From: Mucor racemosus
Lineage: Eukaryota > Mucoromycota > Mucoromycetes > Mucorales > Mucoraceae
Assembly: GCA_027405735.1 (NCBI GenBank)
Contig: JAPEHQ010000019.1
Span: 315,001 to 379,000, forward strand
Length of the DNA stretch: 64,000 nt
Direction of reading: 5' to 3'
Part shown: positions 11,481-24,218 of the stretch, one piece after another
How positions within the stretch are numbered: position 1 is the stretch's first letter
Layout: each line of letters opens with the position of its first letter
The notes under the pieces: generated by a model
Told to the model about the DNA's origin: nothing
Database searches by the model: none
What the model saw: only the letters and a program-made list of their open reading frames with translations
Position numbers and translations under genes: made by a program

Positions 11481-12857
11481 TTAATAAGAGTAACACCAAT
11501 ATTTATTCATTGGAGAAAGTATTTGATTATCCAACATGGACATTTTCTTTGAATAGATGTATTTGGGATCAACAGCATCTCTACTATAATATGTTCTTCT
11601 ACCTTGGCTTGATAATTTCCAATCAGATAACTGTGATGGGTATCGTTTAGGTGTAAATGGACTGATTTCAATCACTTTAATATCCTTGCTTAATCTACTC
11701 AATACACGTGGTAAACAGCTTAAATCAATTGTAAGGGGTGTACGTGCTAGATTTAAATAAAATAAATTTGGTAAACCAACCAAGAACCTTTGTAATACTT
11801 CTAAACTGATGTTTCGACAATAGGCAATAGAAAATTGTCTTAATTGACTAAAATGATTTTGCCCAATCATTTTGTTCAATACAAGATCATCAAGGTTTGT
11901 ATGCCCTCCCATATCTAATGAGCGAATAGTTGTAGTATTGGTTGCCTTTAATATATTCCAGATACAATCATGACAAAATCGAGATCCCCCAATGCCATTA
12001 AAATCCATATTTAAGTTTAGCTCGATCAATTTGGTACAGTTGTTTTGTAAAAATGGTATTAATGGTGAGCAACATGACAGGGAATGACATCCTTGCAGGT
12101 TTAAATGTGTGAGAGTGGTTGTATTTTGAAGATGCACGAATAAGCTACTTGTGATTTGTGTATAAGCCAAATCAAGTCTTGTTAATTGATTTCCGCTTGA
12201 ATGCATTTTATCAAAGAAAGGTATAAAGAAATGTTCTTGGGATAATGCCATGCACATGTAAAACGATATATTTTCAAGTTTCTTTGGAACCGACCAAGTA
12301 CTCAACTCCAATGGCTCTTGTTCTTGTTGTGCTTGTTCTTCCTCTAATGCCAATCTTTCAAACTTACTCAATGTTACTGGCTTGAAAAAATCAGCCATGA
12401 CGGTAGTAATATTTCTGTCGCAGAATCCAGTAAAATCAATAGTCCTCAAGTTGTTTTGATGGCTAAAAATGGATCGAATGACTTTGGGTGATACAAAAGC
12501 ATGCATCATTTCCTCGCCAATAAACAGTTCCTTCAACTGATCACAACCACCAATCAAATCTGCTAACTCTTCTGCTACAATGATAGATTTTGCTTTTTCT
12601 TCTGTCCAACGCGAACCTCTTGTTGTATAACTGGAAAAATCCAGACGATGGACAAAACCTGCCAAATATTTGTTTTGCATAGATTCCTTGACCAAGAGAT
12701 ACTGCCTAGGACTATTGATCATGATGTGCTTGTACAGTAAATGTGTTACAGTAGCGTAGAATATATGATTGACTTGACATAGATTTGCTTTATCTTTGGA
12801 TGATAAACATTGGTTTGCTGCTATCAATTCAATTAATTCAAGTGATAAATCCTTCAT
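11481..12857 (-). CDS. F-box / leucine-rich-repeat protein
   Basis: Single-exon gene of 458 aa. Residues about 4-45 (LSLELIELIAANQCLSSKDK then LCQVNHIFYATVTHLLYKHI) fit a fungal F-box, with the usual LxxEIxxLI start and LLYRH-like end. From about residue 80 onward there are irregular LRR-type repeats such as LTRLDLAYTQI, LTHLNLQGCHSL, LIELNLNMDF, IRSLDMGGHTNL and LFYLNLARTPL, of the cysteine-containing (AMN1/SKP2) kind. It probably acts as a substrate adaptor of an SCF ubiquitin ligase; the target is unknown. The start is the first ATG in a clean context. Confidence 0.82.
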   Translation of the reverse strand: MKDLSLELIELIAANQCLSSKDKANLCQVNHIFYATVTHLLYKHIMINSPRQYLLVKESMQNKYLAGFVHRLDFSSYTTRGSRWTEEKAKSIIVAEELADLIGGCDQLKELFIGEEMMHAFVSPKVIRSIFSHQNNLRTIDFTGFCDRNITTVMADFFKPVTLSKFERLALEEEQAQQEQEPLELSTWSVPKKLENISFYMCMALSQEHFFIPFFDKMHSSGNQLTRLDLAYTQITSSLFVHLQNTTTLTHLNLQGCHSLSCCSPLIPFLQNNCTKLIELNLNMDFNGIGGSRFCHDCIWNILKATNTTTIRSLDMGGHTNLDDLVLNKMIGQNHFSQLRQFSIAYCRNISLEVLQRFLVGLPNLFYLNLARTPLTIDLSCLPRVLSRLSKDIKVIEISPFTPKRYPSQLSDWKLSSQGRRTYYSRDAVDPKYIYSKKMSMLDNQILSPMNKYWCYSY

Positions 12858-14179
12858 TGTGGATGGGTTTTTCGGGAATAAAAAATGAGAAGGAAAAAAG
12901 GGAAGATGCTATACAGATAGGAAAGATATATTATTTGTTTTTATAATGCAATGATTTTCCTTTGGAATGGGAAAAACTTTTTTGATTAAAATGAATAAGA
13001 GAAAGTTTTCGTTCTTTTTCTTTTTCTGTTTAAATAGAGAAAAAAAGGTCATGCAACGTAACTCAAACTTCTCACGATAAGAAGCAAGGATTGTCTAATT
13101 TGATTGGAGTATTTCATCAAATCTGATGACCATGTTTGTGCTTTCTTCTTTGTTCTTGTTTGTTGTGTACTCTTAAGTCTTTCAAGTCATACGTTTTTTT
13201 TTTTTTATTATTTCATTTACTTGTTGCATATGCAACGGCCCTTATAACTTAAATTTGTTTATCTCATTTGATGATGACAACAGGTATTTACAAAGAAAGA
13301 AAAAAAAAGAGGAAACATTACATTTTTGGGATATTTAATATAGTCTTATGTGGTACTACATATTCATACATACTAAAGAACCAACAACTTTCTTCCTCTT
13401 CTTTTAAGGACAAGCCCCAAAAACTATTATTAAAACATTTCGTGAGTAACGATTACCCACTCATTGACGCATCGTACATTATGCAGCCGTCAAAGCTTAA
13501 TTTTTAACCCTAATCCCAGAACATATGTTATTAAGTAAGGGGTCTACAAATATTTTATGCTCCAAGCACTAATTTTTTTGTAGGACTAGGTGCGTCCATT
13601 ATTTAACCTACTCAAAAGCTTATGCACTCTTGTTGAATATAAATTAATGCTCGATCTATCGGATGAATTATTACTCAACTTGCGGCGTTTATCCATATAG
13701 CGAATTACGAAATGCATGAAGAAGCAGAATTTTATGTTTGGATAAACCCAAGCATCTGCTATGAGCTTTGATTTGAAAAAGTTACTATACTGCATCTTAT
13801 TTATTTCGCTATACTCTATCATTGGCAAACCTCCGATTTGCTTCAACACATTAAATGATCATATCTTTCAAAAATGTGAAAATATACACGTTGAAATGGA
13901 TTTTGATAAATTTATGAAGGATACTCACTTGCAAAAGCAGAGTTTTCAAAAGATATTGCTTTCTCTTTTCTATAACTAACTTAAGCCAAACACGTTTTAG
14001 GATATACGTTAGACATTGTTAAGTAGGTATAAATTGATCATATTATACTACGTACCTATTCCTAAATTTATGTTATATCTCACGAAAAAACTCAAAAACA
14101 CACAGAATTCACTGCTTTTTCCTTGAAAACTGGGTCTCACTTTTCATCACTGCTTTACTTTTTTTTCACTAAATAACAC
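12858..14179. other. Intergenic region, no gene seen
   Basis: Begins with the promoter of the F-box gene, then becomes repeat-poor AT-rich sequence. Open frames at 13268-13507, 13586-13849 and 13761-13979 have no recognisable motifs, and overlap each other on opposite strands. I do not call them. Confidence 0.45.
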
Positions 14180-15015
14180 CAAGATAAAATTATATGCCAA
14201 TGTACCTGAGATGTTCAGCTTTAATCCAAAAACAAGTGTCCAAAAATATCCTATTTTTTGCAGTTGATATTAATTTTTCAGTGCTAATGTTTCAGATTTT
14301 TTACGCGTATTTCACTACTAAAGGATTGAAAACTTTGAAGCTTCATATCTCCAGAAAAAATTAAGCTATACTAACACTTTTTAATAATGAAACTTATTTG
14401 TTTTAAAGTGCTTTATAACATATTTGAATATAAAAAAATTCTGAACGCTTTTATTTTTTTTTAATTTTTTTGACATTTTTGCTGTAGATTTCAAAATATT
14501 CGTTAAATTGAGCAGCACTTTTTCTATATTCATGTCATCAAGCTCGCTGAGCTCTCTTAGGCCCAATTTAGTTTTTTTCAAAATATTGATTTTTCGTGGA
14601 GATATCCTCAAAAATGTGTACAAAAAGGTACCTCCATTTCTAGCATCCATTTTCCCCTTGTATACCCTCATCCCAAATTCTGAAGCTGAAAAAAATTTGA
14701 ACAAAAATCTCGTTTTCTCTACGAAAAATGTAGCTAAAAAATTAAATAATAGCTCAATCGATAGATAATTTTTTGCGCATCATTGCCATTTATCATATAT
14801 TAAATATGCTTATAAAAAGTGCTCTGTATCTTCAAAAAACCTCCAAAATTTCAATTGCATTTTGCGCAAAATTTAATGTGGAACGTTTGTCTAATTTTTA
14901 TTTCAATGAATGCAGAATCCAAAATTGTACCAAAACTATTTAATACGCTAGGTCTACTTACTTTGTAGTTCATGAATATTTAAGCTATTTTGTTTTTTTA
15001 ACCATTTTTCGTTCA
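14180..15015 (-). repeat. Dispersed AT-rich repeat family, copy A (inverted)
   Basis: Read on the minus strand, this segment aligns base for base over long stretches with 33555-34250 and in part with 62150-62480 and 49650-50115. Shared blocks include CGTAGAGAAAACGAGATTT, GGGATGAGGGTAT, ATCTCCACGAAAAATCAAT and AAATCTACAGCAAAAATGTC. A 107-codon open frame (14704-14381) lies inside. Boundaries are approximate, because similarity fades at both ends. Confidence 0.8.
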
Positions 15016-16707
15016 TTTTTTTACATAGATTTTGGAACCCCGTTACTATAGTGTTTAAGCTGTAATATGTCCTTATTATTTTGATTATCTCGACGAAAAA
15101 TCAATATATTTTGTTGAAACAAAAAAAGCAGAGCAGCTTATTAGAGTTAGGTTAATTTTGTGAATACAAAAATTTAACATCTTTGATTTATCGAGACTTT
15201 GTAAATTAAAATCAATATAAAAAGTACCCTTCTTCATTAGAATAAATTAAATATGGGTTTATATAGCTATTGGGGTTTTTTGATAAGATCTAATGTACAG
15301 GGGTCCATTAGGTTAGCATTGGTATCAAGCCAGGTTTTGCCAGCCAAATTTACTAATATAAGCTGGGCTCGACAACAACCATACATTAGATGTAACAATG
15401 GAAATTATTATTAATAATTGATAAATGTGTATGGATATAATATGTTATGTTTCAGTGGTAATATTCCTATAAGTCATGTTTCATTATTATTAGTTCCTAG
15501 ATGACAGGAACCAGCTACTGAATAATAATTACTTGTTAATTGGTTTTACTAATAAATTAATTTATATAGATTAAAAGTAAAGTTGTATTATTCAGTTTAA
15601 AACGCTTGAAACAATTCAATTAAGCTAACTTACATGGTTTATCATCCCTTGCTCATTCAATTGCTATATTTGATTTTAATATTTTGTTTATACTACTGCC
15701 TCATCGGCTCGTCGTTCGTCCATTAGAGTTATTATTAACTCATGATGAGCAAAACTATTAAAAGAGGTCATCTAATCTCAAATTTATCTGATTCAACTGC
15801 TGATGCTAAACTAACATCATCAAATTTGTTGCGTTGACTCGCAATAAAGTAAAGCGTTTTATCGAGTACGATGTTGGCATTCAATCTATTTCAGTTAAAT
15901 TGAATAGGTAGAGATATGGTTTATGCAGATATCTATGAATGTGTGAGAGAGCTCAGATCTATGAATACAAAAAAAAATGATACAAATTGTGATGCTTCGT
16001 CGACCTATACAAAAACTTTTTGTGGCGATACCTGGTGGCTCAAGTTCCCAAGAAGTGTAATTTAAGTATTTAATTGTAAAGCGTATCGAATTGAGATGAA
16101 GTTGGTTCATTGATATAACGGATAATAAATACAATATCATTTATTGAATGGGTGAATGTAAATGTATAAAGCAAAGTTTACTTTTTGAATGAAAGTAATG
16201 ATTATCCTGATCAACATCAATAGGTTCAAAAAAGCATACTTAAGTGCAATCACTGCTACTAAATCGCATAATTTGGTATTATGCAGAAAACTCTTGAAGC
16301 ATTTATTCTTTTTTTTTTGGCAATGCTACAAATCATCGCTCAATATGACTGAATATTAATGAATCAGAGAAAATACAAATGGTAAAAAACTGATACACAA
16401 CAATGTACATCGAGGTCAAGATAGATAAAAGGTGCACTCACTGTATAGTGGAAATCGCAACATTTTGATGGATAGAAATTACAGGACCAAGATGTTGTGT
16501 TTGCCTCAGGATTTTTAAAAGGGTTTAAAAGCATACTTTATCAAACTTACTTAGATGTTAAATACTCACCATATGCTATTAGTATCATCTTGTTTTTTAT
16601 TTACTAATTGCTGTATTATTATTAAAAATCAAGTTTTTCATAGCTTATAACAATGACAATGATGAGATGTTTCTGATTTTAGATTAACATTTATCATAAG
16701 GCGGGCT
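15016..16707. other. Gene desert with possible retroelement debris
   Basis: No intact gene. A TGGTATCAAGCCAGGTTT string at 15320-15337 resembles an initiator-tRNA primer-binding site. Short open stretches such as 15916-16065 (49 codons, with CVRELRSMN and GDTWWLKFP) look more coding-like than their surroundings but belong to no family I can name. Confidence 0.3.
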
Positions 16708-16907
16708 GATGATACGTTTTTTGATACTACTGTAGATGGAACCAGTCAATTTAATTCATGGAATTTGAATGAAAATACCGAGGAACCATTGTAAGTAGTT
16801 ACGTTGGTTCTGGTAAAGCATTGAATAAACTGACTTGGGACAAAGAAGGTAAAAAGGCGACAATAGGTTCCAGCGATGGCCATGTTTATGTTTATGATAT
16901 CGGAGAG
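16708..16907 (+). pseudogene. Fragment of cytoplasmic dynein intermediate chain (WD-repeat C-terminus)
   Basis: A single relic exon. The first part reads TVDGTSQFNSWNLNENTEEP. After a one-base frame change and stop near 16790, a second part reads GSGKALNKLTWDKEGKKATI then GSSDGHVYVYDIGE. This matches the last WD repeats of dynein intermediate chain (VDGTG-x-x-DLWNLN..TE.P; ALN+..W...G....GD..G.I.+YD+GE). It ends at a preserved GT splice donor, so it arose by DNA-level duplication rather than retrocopying. No upstream or downstream exons of the gene are seen nearby. Confidence 0.75.
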
Positions 16908-19900
16908 GTAAGACTAAAACTCAATGTAAATCACTTCTAATGCAATAATTATAAAGCAAGACTATATTATCATCAAATAAATACCACACAATATTATTAA
17001 CATGTATAAAGATTTGCAGTAGTAATAAGCTTGAATAAAGTGGGAGCAGCATTGTAAATTCTTGAAAAATTTCTCAAATACAGTATTATAAAATCTCTTA
17101 TTTTTAAGACTTACAAGGCTTATAGGCGGAATATTAATTTAGAAAATTATTCTTGTCCAGATCATCAGTTTTGACATTTTTTAATTTTTTTTTTTAATTT
17201 TGCAAATCTAGAGTAAATTATACTACCAATTATAAAAACAAAAAATATACACATATACAGAATTTAGCGCTCTATCTGCTCAATAAAAAATAACAAACAT
17301 TTTTATTGCAAAATATTACATGAAAATCCTTTAATTAAAAAACCGTTTTTGGGACAAAAGTACAAATTCTCACTACTTAAAATTTAATATTAAGCTTTTA
17401 TAAAATGTGTATTAGTCATGGCTACATTTTTCTCTCACAATGTAGTATATTTAAACGTTCATTTTGGTATCAAAATTTGATTTTTTGATTTTTTGATCAA
17501 AATCATGAGTGTTGGTAAGGATAAAATGAGTCCCGAAAATGTACGCTACAAAAACTGAATTTTCAGACCGTATGTGGTTAAATATAAGAAAAGTAAAAAA
17601 AAAAAAAAAACGCATTTTCATTTAAAGCTTAGATATATACCATAGTATAAGAGACTTAGCCGTTCGATCGTGTTATGCTCAATTATGGCGTCGCTCTACG
17701 TGCTCGCTTTTTTTGCAACTTTTTAATTAATGTATGATATGACAGACGGTTTTTCTGGTAGAAAAATGCATGTTTCTATGATAACAGATATTGCCTATTT
17801 TGTTTAGATTATTATGGTTCATGCCCTGTAATAGTTCTGCTTTACTACATTGGCTGAAATGTGTAATTTAGCAGGGTTTTAGTTGCGCTAAAAAATAATG
17901 TAAAGCCTTGAAAATCCTTTTCTACGTGTATTTTTTCTCTCTTTTTGTTTTCATATTCCAAGGATATATTCTCACCGTTTGCTAAGGCATATCAGAATAT
18001 CAACAAGCTAATATTTTTTTCTTTTATCTGAAGGATACACATGCTAACATAAAGGACTTGTAGTAAACTACATATACCAAGTTTGTTTAGTAATCAAATT
18101 GATCTTAGTCAACATCTAAGATCTAATAACGTTAAATCACACAAAACTTTAAGATGTCAAATTGTACCACTAGTACTTCGAAACTAGGAACTAAATCATG
18201 AAGATCTTGCTTCAAGATCTTATTACTGTATACTGTATTATTAATAGAGTTAGAAAATAGTATATATATCACAAAGGCTATGGTAATCTATAAATCTTGG
18301 CTTTACTTTATTATATCTTAAGTAAATATCAAAGAGTTATAATTGTATTCGCAACGCTTTTTTTGTTTAATTACTATTTTCTGTAGCAGGACTAATATTT
18401 TTAATATAAGTAGCAGTCTATATTAGAGACTGATATTTTCATTCAACCGCATTCTAAGATCAAATATCATTATTTACTACTGTATTGTTGGACATAATTC
18501 TTGATTACAAGATCAAATCGAAGGCAATAATATTTATATCTGCTCAATGGAAAGCTAGAACTAGCTACAAACCCACGAAATGTTCCAAAAAAGTGATAAA
18601 TTTCAAATGATATCGAAACAAAAAAAAAGAACAATCTAATGTCTTGTCTAATAACCATAGTTTTGATTGTAGTAACTTTACTTAAAAACAAATCTTTTTA
18701 CAGCTGACTGAAATGTCAAAAGAGTCTATATAAATAACCTTGCCAGAACATTACACTTCTATTAGCAATACATCCTTTGGGTGTATTTATACACATTGAT
18801 TATAACTATTACTAGGGTTTTACTATCTAAGAATATTGTCGTATATTCTCAGGATTGATAAATATTACTTAAAAAAGAATACAATTATAAAAGAATGAGT
18901 AATTAATCAGTTCTTCAACTGTATAATAAAAACAAGATATCGTTTATTTAGATGTAAAAGTATGGCCTTTTATATTGATTTGACATTGAGATCCTGAGAT
19001 GTAATTTAAGGCACTATTGAACCATTGGATCTGTTCGATAGTAATCTATGGATTGAAATGGATCAATCATAATTTAACCGTTCTTGCAGAGCTTGTGAGT
19101 TGTCTTGTTTCAATGCTGCGCTAAATATGCTTGGATGTTGATTTGATAACTGCAGTAAATTACGATGTTATTTACTAAAATAAAAAAAATATAAAAATAA
19201 AAGCAGTAGAAATACAATTATAATCAGCTAAAGTTTTTATTACAAAAGATTTCTGAAGAGTTAAAATAATTGAAAAGTATGAGGGTATTTATAGTGATTT
19301 GGAGAACTTGGATACCATCAGACTTGAATGGATGTATATTTAGCAATCTTCCAGTTTTGAGTACATTGTTATTGATTTGATATTTTAAGGGGTAAATTGT
19401 ATAGAGCATTGACCATAAGGGATTGTATGTCAAGTGTGACAATATCGACCTTTTGGGAAATGGTTGTTTTTGTTTATTTCTGTTATATCTATTTTATGTA
19501 ACCTTGATTTTTAAGGGGTAGTTTTTATATGCTTGAATCTTATTTATATTGATAGTGCAACTACGATATAGATGAGTAGTTGACTAAATTGATATCTTTG
19601 TTTATTATCATTATTGATTTGGATAGAATCCTGTTTTGATATATATGTCATTTGTGTAATTGATTGCGCCGTGATCAAGGGTGCTATCATCTACACGACA
19701 TGTATGGTTCAAAAAGGGTATTTCATATTTTTAGCATGCGTTTGTTATTGTGTTCAATTGAAGCGTTTGTTTATTATCGTTGTTCACATTTCAAGTGGCA
19801 TCATATTTTATGAGCGACACTTGAAATTTAGGTTGTTTTATTTTTATCAAGCGTTTTTAGTATGTAATTCCACTGTAATAACTACTTGATTGGTTAACTG

Positions 19901-20548
19901 CTGGGATGAAATAATGTGGTGTCATAATTGAGGTCAAAGCGTTCTTGGTAATTACTGGATTAAACTTGATACGCTAGGAGTTTCTTATATCCGATATCAA
20001 GACTTGCACTTCAATACATGTCGTAGTCAATAGATTGTAAGATGTATTGATACTGTAAAAGGTGATAATGTATGATACTAGTAGGTGGAATACAACAAAT
20101 ATGATGTAAGTCAATGATCTGCATTGATTTACTGTAACACTAATTATAGACTGTGACCTTGGATGTGAGACCTATGATGAGTATTGACATAACAATTTGT
20201 ATTTATAATATAATTATTTTTAAGATTCAAAAAATTGCCATAGCTGTTATGTACCTATTACTATTATAGACGAAGGCTATTAGGTATTATTTTAGTTATG
20301 TTTTATATGTTTAGTCTATAAGGAACAACTATTAATCAATGTAGTGATAATAGATTTATATTAGAAAGAAGTTAAGTTTATTATTGAAGTATATAACATG
20401 AGCTTATATACTCATAACTAGTAAGGATTAAATACCGAAAAGATCCATCGAACCGAACAAGCCGGAATGAACGTGACATATATCACGTGAGCAAAATATA
20501 TTTATTATTGTTATATATTAAAAATAACACTTGACAAAATATATCCAG
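16908..20548. other. Gene desert, no gene recognised
   Basis: About 3.6 kb of AT-rich DNA. Open frames (for example 18470-18691, 19224-19442, 19614-19889) are short and lack motifs or splice-compatible partners. A small inverted repeat (ACGTGA / TCACGT) lies at about 20470-20490, just upstream of the tRNA gene. Confidence 0.4.
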
Positions 20549-20620
20549 TCTTCGGTAGTATAGTGGTGAGTATCCCCGCCTGTCACGCGGGAGACCGGGG
20601 TTCAATTCCCCGCCGGAGAG
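20549..20620 (+). tRNA. tRNA-Asp (anticodon GUC)
   Basis: 72-nt cloverleaf without intron. The acceptor stem TCTTCGG pairs with CCGGAGA (one G-T pair), with discriminator G. The D-arm is AGTATAGTGGTGAGTAT, the anticodon stem-loop CCGCCTGTCACGCGG carries GTC, and the T-arm is GGGGTTCAATTCCCC. The sequence is very close to eukaryotic tRNA-Asp. The internal A and B boxes are intact, so RNA polymerase III transcription is expected. Confidence 0.96.
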
Positions 20621-20621
20621 A

Positions 20622-20629
20622 TTTTTTTT
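20622..20629 (+). terminator. RNA polymerase III T-run terminator
   Basis: Eight consecutive T residues start two bases after the tRNA-Asp 3' end. Confidence 0.85.
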
Positions 20630-21183
20630 ACATATTTTTGTAAATGCAGTGCATGTAGCAATGTAATTTCGGTTATGCGTAGTGATAATTGAAAAGAGTT
20701 AGAATGACTGAAGTTAGTCTTTTTTTGCTATTGATATAGTTGGATATCTACCTAGGGGAGATATAAGCAAATAAATATTATGAAACTTCTGAGTTAATAG
20801 TCAGAAGAGACAAGTGAGCTGTATGATACACTTGATCAACAACTTTAGTTTAGTTGAGATATTTTACCATGAGTGATTCACTACAGAAAATTGTTCACGA
20901 AATTAATAAAAATAAAAACATAGACTGTAGATACTAACAAATGTAAATGAGAAATTGGTTGGCTTAAAAAAAAGCTATAGCGCAACTAATTTTTTTGAGA
21001 TCTAATTACTGTTCATGAGTAATTTTCGGAAAAACTTGGTTGTTTAGTAAAATTACAAGAAATAGAAGGTTGGTTCTGTTATTCAGTTTTAGAATGTCAT
21101 TTTTCAATTAAAAGTTTATTGTAAGAGTAGCTGTAAAGATTGAATACATAAATATAAAAAGTAATAGGATGATGGGTATTTAA
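20630..21183. other. Intergenic region, no gene seen
   Basis: AT-rich spacer between the tRNA gene and the 3' end of the aldo-keto reductase gene. Nothing recognisable. Confidence 0.5.
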
Positions 21184-22274
21184 CTAATAAAAGATAGGGA
21201 AATCAGTACCGTGAGTATTTTCAAAAAAGTCATTAAAACGAGCATTGGCGTCTAATTTAGCAATCTTTTGCAAATCATCTTCATCCAATTCAATATGATG
21301 GATATCAAGATTACTCTTCATACGTTCAACGCTGACAGTCTTGGGAATTACAATGACCTCATGCTGGACAGCCCAAGCCAAAAGGATTTGACCTACATCA
21401 CGTTGATGCTTCTTTGCAATACTCACAATGACAGGATTCTTCATCAAGTTTTCTAAATGTTCAGTTCCTGGAGGGAGATTTTCAAAGACAGCATTACCGA
21501 ATGATGCATAAGCAATCACTTTAATACCTTGAGATTGAATCCACTTGACCAAACGGGTTTGTTGAAGGTAAGGATGATGCTCAATTTCGAGAACGCTAGG
21601 AACAATACGAGCATAACTAAGGAGGTCAAGAGTAGATTGAACATTGAAGTTGGAGATACCAATGTTTCGGATGAGACCAGAGTCAACCAAATCCTCTAAT
21701 TCCCGCCAGGTTTCTTGCATAGGAACTTTAACGATGTTAAGCTCGTTTTTGGAGTTTACAATGCCAATAGGGTGATTGGGATCAGCATACTCAGTAGCCA
21801 AAGGAACTGTATATATAAGATATATGTTAGCGAAACAATTCCTCATCATTCATTAGTTTTAATTATATACTCACAGTGGACAAGATAAAGATCAATGTAA
21901 TCTAATCCATAATCATCGAGAGTCTTTTGGAATACAGGCTTTACATGCTTCTTTTCATGATAGGAGTTCCATAACTTTCCAATAACTAAAGTTTGATTGG
22001 ATTAATGTATGATTTCTAAAGTATGCATGTGTGTAAACTTACTAAAAAGTTCCTCTCGCTTCACAATTCCATCAGCAATAGCTTTTCTTACAGCTTTACC
22101 AACCTCGGGCTCATTACCGTAGATAAGAGCACCATCAATGAGACGATTACCAGCTTTGATAGCATTATAGAGGACTTGCTCAGTTTCAGCAACGGGAATT
22201 CTTCCAGTACCAAATCCAACAAGAGGAATCTTATCGCCAGTAGGTTGCAGAGTAATGTACTTGTGGTCAGACAT
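21184..22274 (-). CDS. Aldo-keto reductase (xylose/aldose reductase-like)
   Basis: NAD(P)H-dependent carbonyl reductase of the cytosol. Three exons on the minus strand (22274-22043, 21985-21875, 21806-21184) give 321 aa, normal for AKR2/AKR1 enzymes. The catalytic tetrad is complete: Asp and Tyr in DGALIYGNEPEVG, Lys in IIGKLWNSYH, His in YLVHFP. GISNFNV and the cofactor loop VIPKTVSVERMKSN are also present; Lys and Arg in that loop fit NADP(H) binding. Two phases at the introns restore the conserved IIGKLWN and LVHFPLA motifs exactly, which supports the model. Closest known types are yeast-like xylose reductases and glycerol-type reductases. The substrate cannot be told from sequence. Confidence 0.93.
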
Positions 22275-24218
22275 TTTTATAAATTTGTATTTAAGTTCAA
22301 TAGTATTAATTGAAGATACTTTTGATATTGATCCATGAAATAGCTTGTTTATATAGTATATAGTAACCGGAAAAAAAATGCCACAGATCAGGAGACAGGC
22401 TGCTGCGTGATTTTTAAGCGGGCAAGATTAGTAATTATTTAGGGGAATGCTGAATAAGGCTCTGGTAGTCACGTGCTCCATGGATCCATTATTGCGTGCT
22501 CCTTGATTAATAAATAGATCTACTAAGCCAAGCTTTTCAATGCGTAGTGTTTAAGTAATACAGTGTTTTTATTCTAATGGATAGGACCGGGACACGTATT
22601 ACAGCTTTTAAAGCGAAGTACAATGTGTACAGTTAGTTTAAATACCGTACAATCCATGTACTCTAAGCATGTTTACTATATAGTACTATTGTCTTGAAAT
22701 GATATCCAATTATCGTATTGTATACAAACTCTAATATTTTTCACAAATCGTCCAATACTTTTCGAATTCTTTATACCTTTTTGTTCCTGTATTGATACGG
22801 ATCAAGTTGATTGGCATATCCATATATTGTGAGTCCTTTGAAGAAGTAATAGCAAATGCTATTGTAAATAATAATAATAATAATAAAGCATATATACTCT
22901 ATAATTATGTTCTTATTGTACTGGATTTGCCTCAAAATTATGCAGGCCATTAACAGGCATTATATAAAGGTATACTAAAGTCGTAAAATTATCTTGCCCC
23001 TGAACTGACAAGCAATAAATAAAAATAAAACTTTGATTGTTATCATAACAGATGTAAAATCGAAGTAAAATATCAGTAGGACATACAAAGAGACGATGAT
23101 ACAGCGGCAATTATGAATGTGCTTTAGTTTGAAAACTCGAGCATTTTTTTGCATATTACTCTAAAATCATTATGTAAACTTAAGATGCGTATTATTTGTT
23201 GCAAGTAGAGTATTGAACTTCATGTCGAGTGGCGGTACTTGTTTGATCTTCGCTCACCAAAAAAATTGCACAAATTTGAAAAATAATAATAACGAGTTTT
23301 CCGCTAAAAGTATGTTTTATGAATAAAAAGCCAAATAAATGCTTCAAAATAAATTTTGGAAAAACTCCAGTCATTTTGGTCTTTGGAAAGCTATAGTGAA
23401 AAATTCTGTTTTTGGGGTGGAATTGTCGATGAAGCGATTTCTTTCAAATTTTTGTTTATATCTGTAAGGGTTGAGAAGTTAAGATTCATCATGTTTTTTA
23501 TAATCCAAAAAATTAGAGATGAAAATATGGAAATAAGGTATATGATTCAAGAAAAGGTTTGACCAGACTTGAGTTTAAGATTACTGCAAAAATTGTACAA
23601 AACAATTCTTTAAAATCATCGTTTTTTGACGATTTCAGGAGAGATAGAATAATCAAAAATATATATCGCATAATATAATTGTATTCAAGACTTTATATTG
23701 TCCATTTGACTAAGAAATAATGATTTACATTGACATTACATTTCATTTTATATTAAAATGCCTATTTCGATGCAGTAGCATAGTTTGTTTTGGATAGCAC
23801 ATCTATCGCGAATGCCATTGAAACTAGCAGGGCTTTGGAGTGTAATATACAAACGATATACCCCTCAGGACTACCCTTGAGTAACCCACAAAGTAATATC
23901 AGAATAGTTTCTATTATCACTTTTAAGTGAACCCCCCCATATCAAGATGATTTAGAATCATACAGGTTGGGAACGAAGGGATCGCTTTACATAAAACTAC
24001 AAAGAATGAATGGTAGTATATTACACAGTTTGCGTTCTAAAATTAGTTTACATTAAATTCAGCCTTGTAATTCCAACCAGTTGCTTGTAATACCTTGAAC
24101 TAGCAAAACGAAACTAAAGATCACATAAGCTTGATCTACTGTAGTTAATTAGGGTCCCATCCCAAATCATTTATTTCATGTAGTACTATAAACTCTTGCT
24201 TAAAATTAATTGTGTATA
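22275..24218. other. Gene desert, no gene recognised
   Basis: Contains the aldo-keto reductase promoter (a TATA-like TATATAGTATAT region near 22350). After that, about 1.9 kb of AT-rich sequence without recognisable genes. Open frames at 22913-23110, 23192-23374 and 23356-23562 are unsupported. Confidence 0.4.
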
